64,000 nucleotides of DNA from positions 27,456,912 to 27,520,911 of the forward strand of contig CM051028.1 in NCBI GenBank assembly GCA_027627225.1, given 5' to 3'. The notes under the pieces are model-generated. The model did no database searches, was not told the DNA's origin, and saw nothing but the letters and a program-made list of their open reading frames with translations. Both the position numbers and the translations under genes were made by a program. This document shows, piece by piece, positions 1-11,740 of this stretch (its first letter is position 1; the number at the start of each line of letters is the position of its first letter). This stretch comes from Congeria kusceri (Eukaryota > Mollusca > Bivalvia > Myida > Dreissenidae).

Positions 1-1124
1 TGTTAATGGTAATTAAAAAGATGATATTTTTTTGTTACATTATATTTCAAGATTATAACGAGCATGTTAAAGCACGGTATAATATTTAGCACACAACAAG
101 AATATCTGCAAGGAAATTACTTTTAAAGTTACACAAATGTGCATAGAATTTAAATAACAAGTTGCTGTCAAAAACATCGGAATTACATACACTCAAACTT
201 TCTGTGATGATACCTTACTTTCGTATTTTTAGTCGCCAGAAGAATGTTAGCTTAGAGTAACTTAGCAAAATCATTTTACTAAAAAATGGCTTAATTGATT
301 TATTTTATTTAATAACACAAATTTAATACGGGATGAAGGCATAGGTTGTTTAGATACTAAAATAGCTATTTTTGTGTTTTATTGCATAATAACCGTTAAA
401 CGTACTGTGTAGCTTGTTTGTCAATCTTCAAAGAGTAGTAGTAAAAAATCAAAATAATATCAAATTGATAAATAATGTACATGGTGTATATTATATACGT
501 ATGTTGATATTTTTAATTTCATTTTAACGACATCGCAATTTTAAGATTGAAAAGCAAATATATTGTATGTTTTCCTTTAAATATGAATACGCTTATCCCG
601 CCTTATAATCAATAAAAATCGCCGGAAGTGAACAGGGGACATCACTCGTGATTACCCAAGGGAAGTAACCTAGTTTTGGGAAAGGCCTATAGGGATGCTG
701 CTTATAAAGTTTCATCAAATTCGGGTCATTAGTTCCTGAGATCTCGCATGGAAACATATTACTGGATGGACGGAAGGACAGACAGTTCTAACGAATGGAT
801 ACTGATGAGGCTAAACCAACACTAACCCTAACCCTTAAATAGTCATGTAAGAGAAATTTTTCAAATTTTAGCCATCTAAGCACAAAATCTTTGTTTTCAA
901 CTGTTTTATTAGCCACGTAAGTACGTATTCGTGTGTAAGGAAAGATGGAAGGACGGACGGACATGGAGTAGGATGGATAAAATCATCTGAGAAATTTGTT
1001 TCACACCTGGACAAACTGAATTGCAGTGAAATTAGAATTCGGACGGATGGACAAATCGGCGACTATATAAAAATTGTATCCTCTTCCCTTCCCTTTTCTT
1101 AAAAGCTCACCTGTTAAATTGCTT
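1..1124. other. No gene recognised; AT-rich intergenic DNA
   Basis: No coding exon, RNA gene or clear repeat boundary was recognised here. The DNA is AT-rich with short simple runs. A few phrases near 3' positions 760-970 (purine-rich GGACGGAC words) resemble the flanks of dispersed mollusc repeats but I cannot delimit an element. Confidence 0.5.
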
Positions 1125-1809
1125 AAAGCCCCAGTCACACATTCCCGAATATGGCTCCCGACAGTGACCCGACTGCGCTTCAATACAAATAATAAAAAAG
1201 TCGGGAATATCGGGACGCTGTCTGGAGCTGTCAGGACGCTGTCTTGAGAATCGGGCATTATCGGGACACGTTCGGCGTTATCGGCCAAGCACTCCCGATA
1301 GTTAAGGTTTTCCCTGAACATAACGGAGACTCAGCAGAATTTGTATAGTTGGGATAGATTCGGCTATATCAGATATGGGACGGTGTTGAGGCGGTATCAG
1401 AACAATATCCGGTGGAACGGGAATGATATTGCATAAACATATTATATATATACATATATCACGTCTTTTGTATATATCGTGTTTGTTGTGCATGTTTGTG
1501 TGCGTTTGTCATTCAGCGCTACGATACAAATAATAAAGTCGGGAATGCCGGTATGCTGTCGGGACGCTGTTGGGAGCTATCGGGACACTGTCGGAACTCT
1601 GACCGAATTCATTCGGGTAAATCGGGACTCTGTCGAGACACTATCGTGACTCTGTCGTGACCATATTCGATCTTTGGATCAGAACAAAAATTGAATTTCG
1701 AGCCCCAAATCTCACAATATTGTCCCGACTTTTGACATAAGTGATTCGGGACGCTGTCGGCTCAAGAACGGCAGGAAAAACGGGAATGTGTGACTGAGGC
1801 TTTAAGCAA
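1125..1809. mobile_element. MITE-like element with long inverted ends and TTAA flanks
   Basis: The left end reads AGCCCCAGTCACACATTCCC and the right end, reverse-complemented, reads AGCCTCAGTCACACATTCCC, so the termini are near-perfect inverted repeats. Each is bordered by TTAA, the target duplication typical of piggyBac-type insertion, although the symmetry extends into TTGC/GCAA outside it, so the boundary could be a few bases further out. The interior has many short copies of a CGGGACGCTGTCGGGA-like word in both halves. No transposase is encoded, so it would be non-autonomous. Confidence 0.7.
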
Positions 1810-2786
1810 CAAGTTTTTCTGAGTTATAAAAACTGTCAACTTTAAAAACTAAAGAGTAGTTTTAAGCTAATATGTACTGCAGGACCTATGCAAAAACGAG
1901 TACATTTAATATGTTAATCACATGAAAATTACAATGCATGCATATACCGATAAAATAAGAACATTCACAGATTTCAGAACATCAATTTGTTCAGCACACG
2001 TTCAATATGTACTGAAAAACATTCAGACAGTCAGCAAAACGTTCAAATATTAGTCCTAAAAAGCAACATATGTTACCTCTGTATCAACCCTGTCACTACA
2101 AACAGCCTGTTAGCACCTTGACCCTGTATGACAAGATTACCACACTACCATATGCTTACCCAATATCATCTAATATTGATTCCAATTACACATAAATATC
2201 ATGAGAATTCAAAACAACACACAAAAATATCTCTAATAAGTAAACGTGCGATCAAAATCATTCATAAAAAATTCATTTAGAAAGTAAATAATTGCTGGGT
2301 ACCGGAAAATCAATGCCATAACAGATCAAAGAAAGAAACAAAACTGGTGTCAACATGTTATAGAAGAAGTTTCCTGTGAAAAATATTACTCAACCAATAT
2401 GTTTAATACAGAACATCTCAACAATTTATATCATCAGAACAACTGTTACCTTAAAATGACATAAAATCCAATCATACAAAAATGGTCAGGTGACCAAAGG
2501 TGAACACTGCAGTCTTATGACACACAAACCACTGTACTCCCCAACAGAGAGTGTACTTCAGTGATATCTATTATGGGATAAAACCATTATTGGATGCTGA
2601 ATATAGCTCCAGGCTAGTCCATCAGCTGGCTATGAATGTATAGGAAATTTCATTGATCAGTAGCTTTGTTGTTGCTATTATGGCTCAACACAATGGGGAA
2701 TAGGAGAAACTATTGTATGTGTCAAAGAGACTTACTGGACATAGCTTAGTAGTTATGTCCCTTTCATTACAATGTGTTTCCCTTTA
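1810..2786. other. No gene recognised
   Basis: AT-rich sequence without a recognisable exon, RNA gene or delimited repeat. Confidence 0.5.
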
Positions 2787-3213
2787 GGCTAAAAAAAATT
2801 AATGATTTTTTTCTCAGGCACTTTTTAAAAAAAATCAGGAGGGAGGGCGAATTTTTTTTTTTTATTGAAGTATTACTTTTCTATTGGCACTATGTAATGG
2901 CTTATAAAAACAAGTAAATAAGTACAGATTACAGATAATTTTAAGTTTTAATAACAACATAAGCATCCCTTTTTATAAAATTCTAAATATAGATTTATTA
3001 ATCACAAACAGTCATTTATGCAAGCTGACGTAAAAAGGCAATCAATTTGAATGTTCATAATTAACATAAGTGCCTTCAAATTTTATTTTATTTTTAGAAA
3101 CATATTTCTGGACTGCTCCTTTAAAATACTTTGCATAAAATCAAATTCGTGGCTGGCCATAAAAAAACGTTGCGGCGCTGCCTGAGAAACAAATCATTAA
3201 CTTTTTTTAGCCT
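2787..3213. mobile_element. PIF/Harbinger-like MITE
   Basis: The ends are an inverted repeat of about 34 bp. The left begins GGCTAAAAAAAATTAATGAT and the right, reverse-complemented, begins GGCTAAAAAAAGTTAATGAT; both continue to CTCAGGCA. TTA borders both sides, the 3-bp target duplication known for PIF/Harbinger elements. The 427-bp interior is AT-rich and non-coding. Family assignment rests on the target duplication and GGC start only. Confidence 0.65.
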
Positions 3214-3402
3214 TACATAAATGTTTACATTAAATCAGATTTATTTTTTAGGTAATTGTCATTTATTTGAGAACCAACAACCAAAATGTATTTTTTAAAC
3301 CCAAAATATGCTAAACACTTTTGACAACAATAGTTGTAAAAGGTATGTACATTACAGGCAAATTTACGGTATAGATCATTATAAACCTTTTTTGTTCCTA
3401 TG

Positions 3403-3480
3403 TCAATTATTATTATTACTATTATTTTTATTATTACTTTTATTATTATCATTATCATAATTATTATTATTACTTATTTT
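3403..3480. repeat. ATT trinucleotide microsatellite
   Basis: An interrupted run of ATT/TTA triplets, which explains the isoleucine-rich open frame on the minus strand. It is not a gene. Confidence 0.9.
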
Positions 3481-3639
3481 ATATTATAACTGTTCTGTTC
3501 CATAAATATATAAATAAGGAAACAAGTGCTGTCACTATAAGGTGACATATGCCCCCGAACGCGATTTCAGTAAGTGCCACTCCAAAATGAATCTTTGTTA
3601 ATGAAAGTTAATGAAAAATGTAACCTATTACTTCAGTCA

Positions 3640-4458
3640 AATGGCTGCTCTGGCATACGTAACTTATGAAAAACTTTAACCAAAATTTCTAAATTAAAAA
3701 AGGGGTTGCTTTCCCTGGTGGAGACGTTGATAGTAAAGACGTATATTAAGTTTCCAGTAAATACCTTTGATAGTATTCAACCTGAGTTTAAGGCATCATA
3801 ATGACTAATAACAAGAGGACAAAATGGCATTAAAACCCTTACCTGAGTATTAAAATCTGGGCCTTGCAGGTTCATAAGTTTTTAGTCTATATAAACCATG
3901 TGGCCCACAGGGCATGGCCATTTTCTACCTTAGGGGCATAATTTGAAAAATATTTGTAGTGGACCACTATTCAATAATACATACCAAATATGAAACCACT
4001 GGGCCTTGCGGTTGCAGAGATTTCTAAAGTCATTCTGCTATTTAAGTCTGTATAAACCATGTGACCCCTGAGGTGTGGAAAGTTTTGACCCCAGGGGCAT
4101 CATTTTAACAATCTTTGTAGAGGACCACTAGAGGATGTCACATATAAAATATGAAAGCTCTGAGCCTTGCAGTTTCATAGAAGATTTTTTTAAGTTTTCA
4201 CTTTTTAAATCTATTTTTAGCTCTGGGGACCTACATATGCAGTGGACCAGAAAGATTTGAACAACTTTGAAAGAGGTCCACCCAAGGATCATTCCTGTAA
4301 AGTTTGGTGAAAATCTGCCAAGCAGTTTAGGAGGAGATGTTGTTTAAATGAAAAGTTGACAGCGTACGCACACACGCATGCACGCACGCACGCACGCACG
4401 ACGGACAACCGGCGATGACAAAAGCTCACCATGAGCACTTTGTGCTCAGGTGAGCTAA
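3640..4458 (+). mobile_element. Helitron-like non-autonomous element, 3' portion with tandem core
   Basis: The body consists of copies of a roughly 165-170 bp unit recognisable by 'accatgtgaccc', 'ggggcat' and 'aggaccact'. It ends in a palindrome (AGCTCACC at 4423-4430 pairing with GGTGAGCT) that encloses the hairpin GAGCACTTTGTGCTC at 4433-4447, followed by CTAA at 4455-4458. A short hairpin a few bases before CTRR is the classic Helitron 3' end. An ACGC-rich microsatellite (4363-4402) precedes the end. The 5' boundary is uncertain. Confidence 0.6.
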
Positions 4459-4615
4459 AAAGGGGCATAAATCTGTCAAACACAAAACTAAATTATTGCT
4501 GTTGCTTTCCTGGTGGAGACATTGATAGTAAAGTGTTATAAATTTCAGTTAAGCACCTTTAATAGTATTAAAGATATTGGAATTTATAAAAACTTTAACC
4601 AAATTTCTAAGTTCA

Positions 4616-7600
4616 ACAAGAGGGCCATGATGGCCCTAGGTCGCTCACCTGAGTTAAAGGCATCATAATGGCTAATAACAAGAGAGAAAAATGGCACTAA
4701 ACGCCTTACCTGAGTATAAAGATCTGGGCCTTGCAGTTTCAGATGTTTTTTTAGTCTATATAAACCATGTGACCCACAGGGCATGGCCACCTTGTAACCC
4801 ACGGGCATAATTTGAACAATATTTGTAGTGGACCACTTTTCAATGTTACATACCCAATATGATTCCACTGGGCCTTGCGGTTTCAGAGGAGATTTTTCAA
4901 GTCATTTTGCTATTTAAATGTATATGAACCATGTGACCCCCAGCGGGTGGCCTTTTTTTATCCCAGGGACGTCATTTGAACAATCTGTGTAGAGGACCAC
5001 TCCACAATGTTTCACGCAAAATATAAAATCTCTAGGCCTTACGGTTTCAAACAGGGAAGGCCACTTGCAATATAAGTCTATATAAATCATGTGACGCCCC
5101 GTGTCATGGCCACTTTTTACCCCAGTAGCATAATTTAAACAATCTTTGTAGAGGACCACTATACAATGTTACATTACAAATACGAAAACACTGCGGTTTC
5201 AGGAGATTTTAAAGTCATTTGGCTATTTAAGTCTATATAAACAATGTGACCCCAGGGCAGGGCCAGTTTTGACCCCTGGGACATCATTTGAAAAATCTTT
5301 GCAGAGGACCACTATAAAATGTCACATACCACATATGAAACCTCTAGGCCTTGCAATTTCAGGAGAAGATTTTTAAAGTCATCTTGCTATTTAAGTCCAT
5401 ATCAACCATGTGAGCCCTGGGGTGTGGCCAATTTTGACCTCAGGGGCATCATTTGAACAGTTTTTGTAGAGGACCACTATACAATGTTACATACCAAATA
5501 TGAAACCTCTGGGCCTTGCATTTTCAGAGGAGAAGATTTTTAAAGCCATTTTGCTATATAAGTCTATATAAACCATGTGACCCCTGGGGTGTGCCCAGTT
5601 TTGACCCCAGGGGCATCATTTGAACAATCTTTATAGAGGACCACTATACAATGTTTCCAACCAAATATGAAACCTCTGGGCCATGTAGTTTCAGAGAAGA
5701 AGATTTTTAAAGTCATTTTGCTATTTACATTTATATTAACCATATGAGCCCCAGCATGTGGACAGTTTTTACCCCAGGGGCATCAATTGAACAATCTTTG
5801 TAGAGGACCACTATACAATGTTACATACCAAATATGAAACCTCTGGGCCTTGCGGTTTCAGAGAAGATTTTTAAAGTCATTTTACTATTCAAGTCAATAT
5901 AAACCATGTGACCCTCGGGATGTGGCCAGTTTTGACCACAGAGGCATAATTTGAACAATCTTTGTAGAGGACCACTAGTCAATGTTACATACCCAGGCCT
6001 TTCCCCAGGATTTTGCTAAGGCACAGGGGCAAATAACCGCGGTTGGGGGTGGGGGGGGTAACCCCTTCAACGTTAGATTTTTAAAAACTTTTTACCTGTA
6101 CTAAATCAAAATCTACAGTACTTCAGAGCTAACAGAAGCACAACAATAAACAGCCTTTTGATATAGTTTTTTTTTCTTTCTTTTGTTTCCCAATGACATA
6201 ACATCATCATAAAATTCACACACTATAAAATTTATCAAGGAAACACAACATAAGTGGCAAAAGTAATGTAACCTGGAAATAGATAATGACACGGTTTACC
6301 TAAATGTATACCTCTTTCAATGAAGTTATTGGCATATTATCACAAAATTATCAGAAATGACTTTAAACAAAGCTTTATTTTATACTTCATTTTATGTCTG
6401 AAATGTTTATGTCTTCCACTATCCAACACTTATATCCAACACAAACATTTAATTTTAGTGCAAGCCCTGTACACAAATTTAGAAAGCTGTCCTTCATGGT
6501 TTCTGCTGGTGCATGTCCACCCACATGTTGATGAGGCATAGTGTTCATGTCCAATATCTGGTACTAAAAAGTTGTTCTTCTGAGAAGAGGTTCTTGGGTG
6601 GAGGCTGCCCACAAAGCATTAAGAATTTTGTTGGAGAGACATGATCTGTGTGTAGTTTTTTGTGTGCTGCACACATTTAATTAAACTGTACAAATGAAAG
6701 TTTTAAAGTAGATGACTAGACTTTAGGCTCTATGCTACGTGTTTCTGTACATGCTGGTGAAACAGACTGCAGTGTCAGAGCTACAGACTCGATTGATGCA
6801 TCATTTTGTCTTACAAAAAATTGTGCAGTTCCACCTAAGTTAAACTAGATATAGATCTAATGCTATCATTTCATACTTGGCATTTCATTATTAAGTTAGA
6901 AATATACACTTCGCCTGTAAACAAATTCAATGTAGTAGATCTAAAGTGAAAATGTATGATATAAGACGGTCTTATATACTATGACTGATTGACTACATTT
7001 CGTACACATTGCCTAAACATTACATCCAGCTAATTTACTTACACAACAACATGATTGACCATGCTGGTGGGTAACATTTTCTATGCATTTCAATGGTCAT
7101 CTCTAAGATTCTCTAAAGCACCCTCACAACACTGTGTAACTGGCTAGCTGGTTTCATAAGATCTAAAAATAGCACACTGTGTACACCTGGCTGGAATGTG
7201 GCCTGCTGTATTGATTTTTGAGTGTTAGAGGCTTATTGAAATTATAGTGCTGCATAAACAATGTGACCCCTGGGGTATAGCCAGTTTTGACCCCAGGGGC
7301 ATAATTTGAACAATCTTTGTAGAGGACCACTATACAATGTTATATACCAAATATAAAACCTCTGGGCCTTACGTTTTCACAGAAGAAGATTTTTAAAGTC
7401 ATTTTGCTATTTAAATGCATATAAACCATGTGACCCCCCGGTGTGGCCAATTTTGAACCCAGGGGCATCATTTAAACAATCTTTGTAGAGGACCATTATA
7501 CAATGTTAGCAACTGAATATGAAACCTCTAGGCCTTACAGTTTCAGAGGAGAAGATTGTGAAAGTCATTAGGCTATTTAAGTCTGTATTCACCATGTGAC

Positions 7601-8276
7601 CCCCGGGGTGTGGCTAGTTTTGACCCCAGGGGCATCATTTGAACACTCTTTGTAGAGGACCACTATACAATGTTACATACCAAATATGAAACCTCTGAGC
7701 CTTGCGGTTTCATAGAAGATTTTTAAAGTCATTTTGGGTGTGGCCATTTTTGACCCCAGGGGCATCATTTGAACAATCTTTGTAATGGACCACCAGACAA
7801 TGTTACCAACTGAATATGAAACCTCTAGGCCTTACAGTTTCAGAGGAGAAGGTTTTTAAAGTCATTTTGCTATAGAAGTCTATATAAACCATGTGAACCC
7901 TGGGGCGTGGCCAGTTTTGACCCCAGGGGCATCATTTGAACAATCTTTGTAGAGGACCTCTAGAGGATGTAACATATTAAATATGAAAGCTCTGAGTCTT
8001 GCGGTTTCATAAAAGAAGATTTTTAAAGTTTTCACTTTTTAAATCTATTTTTAGCTCTGGTGACCTACATATTCAGCAGACCAGAAAGATTTGAACAACT
8101 TTGAAAGAGGTTCACCTAAGGATCATTCCTGTGAAGTTTGGTGAAAATCTGCCAAGCGGTTGAGGAGGAGATGTTGTTTGAATGAAAAGTTGACGACGCA
8201 CGCACACACGCACGCACGATGGACAATGGGCACTCACAAAAGCTCACCATGAGCATTTTGTGCTCAGGTGAGCTAA
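4616..8276 (+). mobile_element. Helitron-like element with long 165-170 bp tandem array, interrupted
   Basis: It starts near a GGGCCATGATGGCCC palindrome and runs through about a dozen degenerate copies of the 165-170 bp unit. It ends with the same AGCTCACC...GGTGAGCT palindrome, a GAGCATTTTGTGCTC hairpin and CTAA at 8273-8276. The array is interrupted between about 5995 and 7255 by unrelated DNA. The open frames here (for example those starting in 'CNIEKW' or 'LYKDC') are accidental translations of the repeat. Architecture matches pearl/CvA-type bivalve elements (family knowledge). Confidence 0.6.
5995..7255. other. Insertion of unrelated DNA within the tandem array
   Basis: The 165-170 bp repeat breaks off at a GTTACATACC word and resumes near 7255 at 'aacaatgtgacccctgg'. 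The DNA between has no copy of the unit, begins with a G-rich stretch (6025-6065) and encodes no recognisable protein. It is probably a nested element, but I could not find matching ends. Confidence 0.4.
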
Positions 8277-8284
8277 AAAGGGGC

Positions 8285-9460
8285 ATAAATCGGTCAAAAA
8301 ACAAAACAGTGTCATGGAGGTTGCTTTCCCTGGTTGACATTGATAGTAACAAAGTATAGAGATAGAATGAATTATGTTCTTGATTACAGGTCGACAAAAT
8401 CAGTTTATATAATTTATGGTCAGTGTCACCAAGTTAATAATTTTAATTATATGATCAATCAAGGAGTAAGAATTGATCTTTGATAGCTTTTCTGTATTGA
8501 TGGCTGTCTATTGTGCTGTTGGACCAGTCTGAGAGATTGAAGTCTCCTATAATCCAGAGAGTAGAGTTCTATCCTGAACATACTCCATTGTTTGCTTTTG
8601 TTCACAAACAGGGGCCAGTAACTCTGTTCTTTATAGCCCGATCAGGGCAATTTCTTGATTTATTATGAGAACTTATGTCCATGCACAAACTGTGCAAGAT
8701 TGGCCAAGATTTGATGAAAAATGGATTTTCTATGTTTTACAAAGTCCATTTTTTGCAAATTTTCTCATAAAGGGGGGGATAACTCTTAGTGTTTCTGGTT
8801 CAATCTGGACCATCATTCCACCAAGATGAGATTTAATGGTCATACACAAACTGTGGAAGTTTAGTCAACAAGGAACGAAGAGTTAATTCTCTATGGGGGC
8901 TGAAAGCCAATTTTTGACAAATTATGGATATTATTTCACAAACAAGGGGCCATAACTCAGGTCTTTCTGGTCTGTTCTTGCCCATATTGGACAGTGCAGG
9001 TTTGGACAAGATTAGGCAATAAATCAAGTCTCCATACTCCAAATTGTTCATTTTTTCTCACAACCATGGGACAAAAACTCTGGTGTTTGTACCCCAATCA
9101 AGGCCATTTTTTGGATTATTTTGAAATCTTCAGGTTATATACAGGCTGTGCAAGTTTGGTCCAGTTCAGATGAAAAATGAAGTCTGAATGTTGCACGAAG
9201 TCCATTTTGCAGTTTTTCTCATGAAAAAGGGGCAATAAATCTGATTGTTCCTGGTCCGATCTGGCCCATTATCGAACCTATCTGAGATTTTATGTTCATA
9301 CACAAACTGTGCACGTTTGGTAAAAACTGAATAAAAAGTTAAGACTGTATCGCGCCTACGAGTCCAATTGTTGACTCATTATGGATGCCCGACGCTGGAT
9401 GACGCAGGAAGTCCCCCTATACCAATAGCTTGACGAGCATGTTGTGCTCAGGTGAGCTAA
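8285..9460 (+). mobile_element. Second Helitron-like subtype with a different ~160 bp core
   Basis: From about 8600 the repeating unit changes to one marked by 'cataactc', 'ttctggt', 'catacacaaactgtg' and 'gatgaaaaatg', about 160 bp long. The end is again hairpin-like (GAGCATGTTGTGCTC, 9435-9449) with CTAA at 9457-9460. The core therefore differs from the neighbouring element while the 3' terminus is shared. Further degenerate copies of the unit continue to about 9760. Confidence 0.55.
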
Positions 9461-10070
9461 AAAAGGCTTTTTTCACAATCACAGGGCCATAACTTCTGTG
9501 TCTGTGGTCTGACCTGGCCCAATTTTGGCAGCTGTGTTAAATGGTAATTTCTAGTCACACACAAGCTGTGGAATTTTGGTCAATATTGGATGGAAAATGA
9601 AGTTTCAATTTAGAACTAAGGCAATGTTTGCATTTTTTTTAACTAAAAGCAATGGTCCAGATGGTGATGATGTGGCCCAATCCAAGAATCTGGCCCATTT
9701 TGGGGTTCTGATTAGATCTTCTGGTCATGCATAAACTGTGTAAGTTTGGTCAAGATCGTGTATCGTTTCACTGGCCAAGCTGCGAGTATGCAACTTTGCA
9801 AGTATGGCGCACACAATTTATTAATACAACAAAGAATAAAACCAAAATGTATTGCTAGGCCTTTACCCCACCCAGTCATTATTCACAGTGCAATGTAAAC
9901 AAATACTTGTTGTAGCATTAATATGCTTAAAGTATAAATTATTTTTATTGAACATTATGCATAAATATCTTATAAATTGATTTAGATTCATACCTATCGT
10001 TTAACGCATCTATTTGTCATTGTTTTAACGTAATTTTGTTGTTTAATCCTGCATCCTGTCAATTCAGTAA

Positions 10071-10261
10071 AGCCGCCATTTTGTATGACGTTTATTGGTA
10101 GATATTTTTAAATAACGGTCATCACGTGTCATTGACGTCATGCGCGGCATAGTATAAATAGCGGCTTCGAAAATAAACAACTTGCAGTTTCGAAATTGAT
10201 TTGAACAAGTTAAGACCTAAAACAGAAAATAGATACCCAATATAAACAGAACAAGATGCAG
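10071..10261 (+). promoter_or_regulatory. TATA promoter with minimal first exon
   Basis: Promoter elements occur in a sensible order: a YY1-like GCCGCCATTTTG (about 10073), an inverted CCAAT (ATTGG), an E-box CACGTG (10123-10128), a full CRE TGACGTCA (10133-10140) and TATAAATA (10153-10160). About 95 bp downstream is ATG CAG (10256-10261), followed at once by a splice donor GTACG. The exon would encode only Met-Gln. I could not identify exon 2. CAG would join in phase 0 to the acceptor at 12010 of the transposase relic, but nothing proves that link. Confidence 0.5.
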
Positions 10262-10601
10262 GTACGATTATTTATGTGATATGATATTTTTGTATGTACA
10301 CGATTCCTAATTATTATGAATATCGTAAAAAGAGAAAGTAAAAGTGAAAATTGATATGAACTTTTGTTTTCTTTCTTGTTATTCCTGAACCGGCATAACA
10401 GTATATATAATTTTTCTCAAACTACCTTGCTTTATGATTAGTTTATAGTGGACAAATGATTTGTATGAACAGTAAATTCATTAGAATTAAATATTATTAT
10501 TACACAACGGCACAATTCAGCTGTAAAAGTTTAAGCGAAATCTGCCCAGCAGTTAAAGAGGGGGCATAAAAACTGTACAATACTACATGTCTGGTACACT
10601 T

Positions 10602-10714
10602 ACTTGTACTGGCTTTATTCTTATATGAACCCCGTTCTTACTTGTACTGGCTTTATTCTTATATGAACCCCGTTCTTACTTGTACGGGCTTTATTCTTAT
10701 ATGAACCCCGTTCT
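10602..10714. repeat. 38-bp tandem repeat, three copies
   Basis: Three near-identical 38-bp units start at 10602, 10640 and 10678, each beginning ACTTGTACTGGCTTTATTC or with one change. The short open frame that covers them is a by-product. Confidence 0.9.
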
Positions 10715-10888
10715 CTGGGTATGGAACCCTGTATGCTCTAAATTGGAGTCTAATACGACACCAAACGCTATTGATATTTTAATACCTTATGCAACAGGTA
10801 AGGAACCAAATCCTTGCTCTGGTATGATGCTAAATGTCATTAATAGACTTGATACTAAGTATCTAGATGACACTGTACACTAACCAAG

Positions 10889-11262
10889 CAATCATGTGTC
10901 GAGCAGCAATCATGTGTCGAGCAGCGAGCAGCAATCATGTGTCGAGCAGCGAGCAGCAATCATGTGTCGAGCAGCAATCATGTGTCAAGCAGCGATCATG
11001 TGTCGAGCAGCGATCATGTGTCGAGCAGCAATCATGTGTCGAGCAGCAATCATGTGTCGAGCAGCAATCATGTGTCGATTCGAGCAGCAATCATGTGTCG
11101 AGCAGCGATCACGTGTCGAGCAGCGATCATGTGTCGAGCAGCAATCATGTGTCGATTCGAGCAGCGATCATGTGCCGAACAGCGATCATGTGTCGAGCAG
11201 CGATCATGTGTCGAGCAGCGATCATGTGTCGAGCAGCGATCATGTGTCGAGCAGCAATCATG
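10889..11262. repeat. 18-bp minisatellite, about 20 copies
   Basis: The unit is CAATCATGTGTCGAGCAG, with variants CGATC for CAATC and some 9-12 bp insertions (GAGCAG, ATTCGAG). Because 18 is divisible by three and the unit has no stop, all three forward frames stay open, giving three overlapping frames of Ser-Asn-His-Val, Ala-Ile-Met-Cys-Arg-Ala or Gln-Ser-Cys-Val-Glu-Gln repeats. No start context, splice signals or codon evidence supports a gene. Confidence 0.92.
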
Positions 11263-11740
11263 ATGGCAAGTCAGGGTTAGAACATTAGGTATGGCGGATT
11301 GTTTCTCTTAATATTAATATTATGGCTTACTAGCAACCCGGGCTACTGACGGATAGGAATCCTGCTAACATGTCCCATACGTTGCAAAAAGTGGATTGCC
11401 AGCCTCAGAGCACCCTATAAGTCCCTAGTTCATAACCAATAATTTAATTTAAATTACCTTTTCATTCTTGTTCATACGCAACTGACTATTCTATTTGACT
11501 ATCCTATTAGAATGTGCACTCTTTTATACTACACTTACATGTGTAATGTACACGGGTTCTAATTTAGTAACTATTACTTATCCTATATACTCCATATACG
11601 TATTACCGGGATATCCCTATTACCCGGAATTTCCAAATGACGTAAATATCGCTCACATGCGCAATCGATTTTTTACAACTTCCGTCGCTGTGTTTACCTT
11701 TCGCTATCGGATGCTGTCAACTTCGGTTTTCATCAATAGT

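Noticed and set aside
4289..5159. Minus-strand frames of 64-94 residues
   Set aside because: They lie in the Helitron-like tandem array; similar phrases recur wherever the repeat does (for example near 8116).
10867..11288. Three overlapping plus-strand frames of 108-137 residues with Ser-Asn-His-Val or Ala-Ile-Met-Cys-Arg repeats
   Set aside because: They are translations of the 18-bp minisatellite in three frames; no independent gene evidence.
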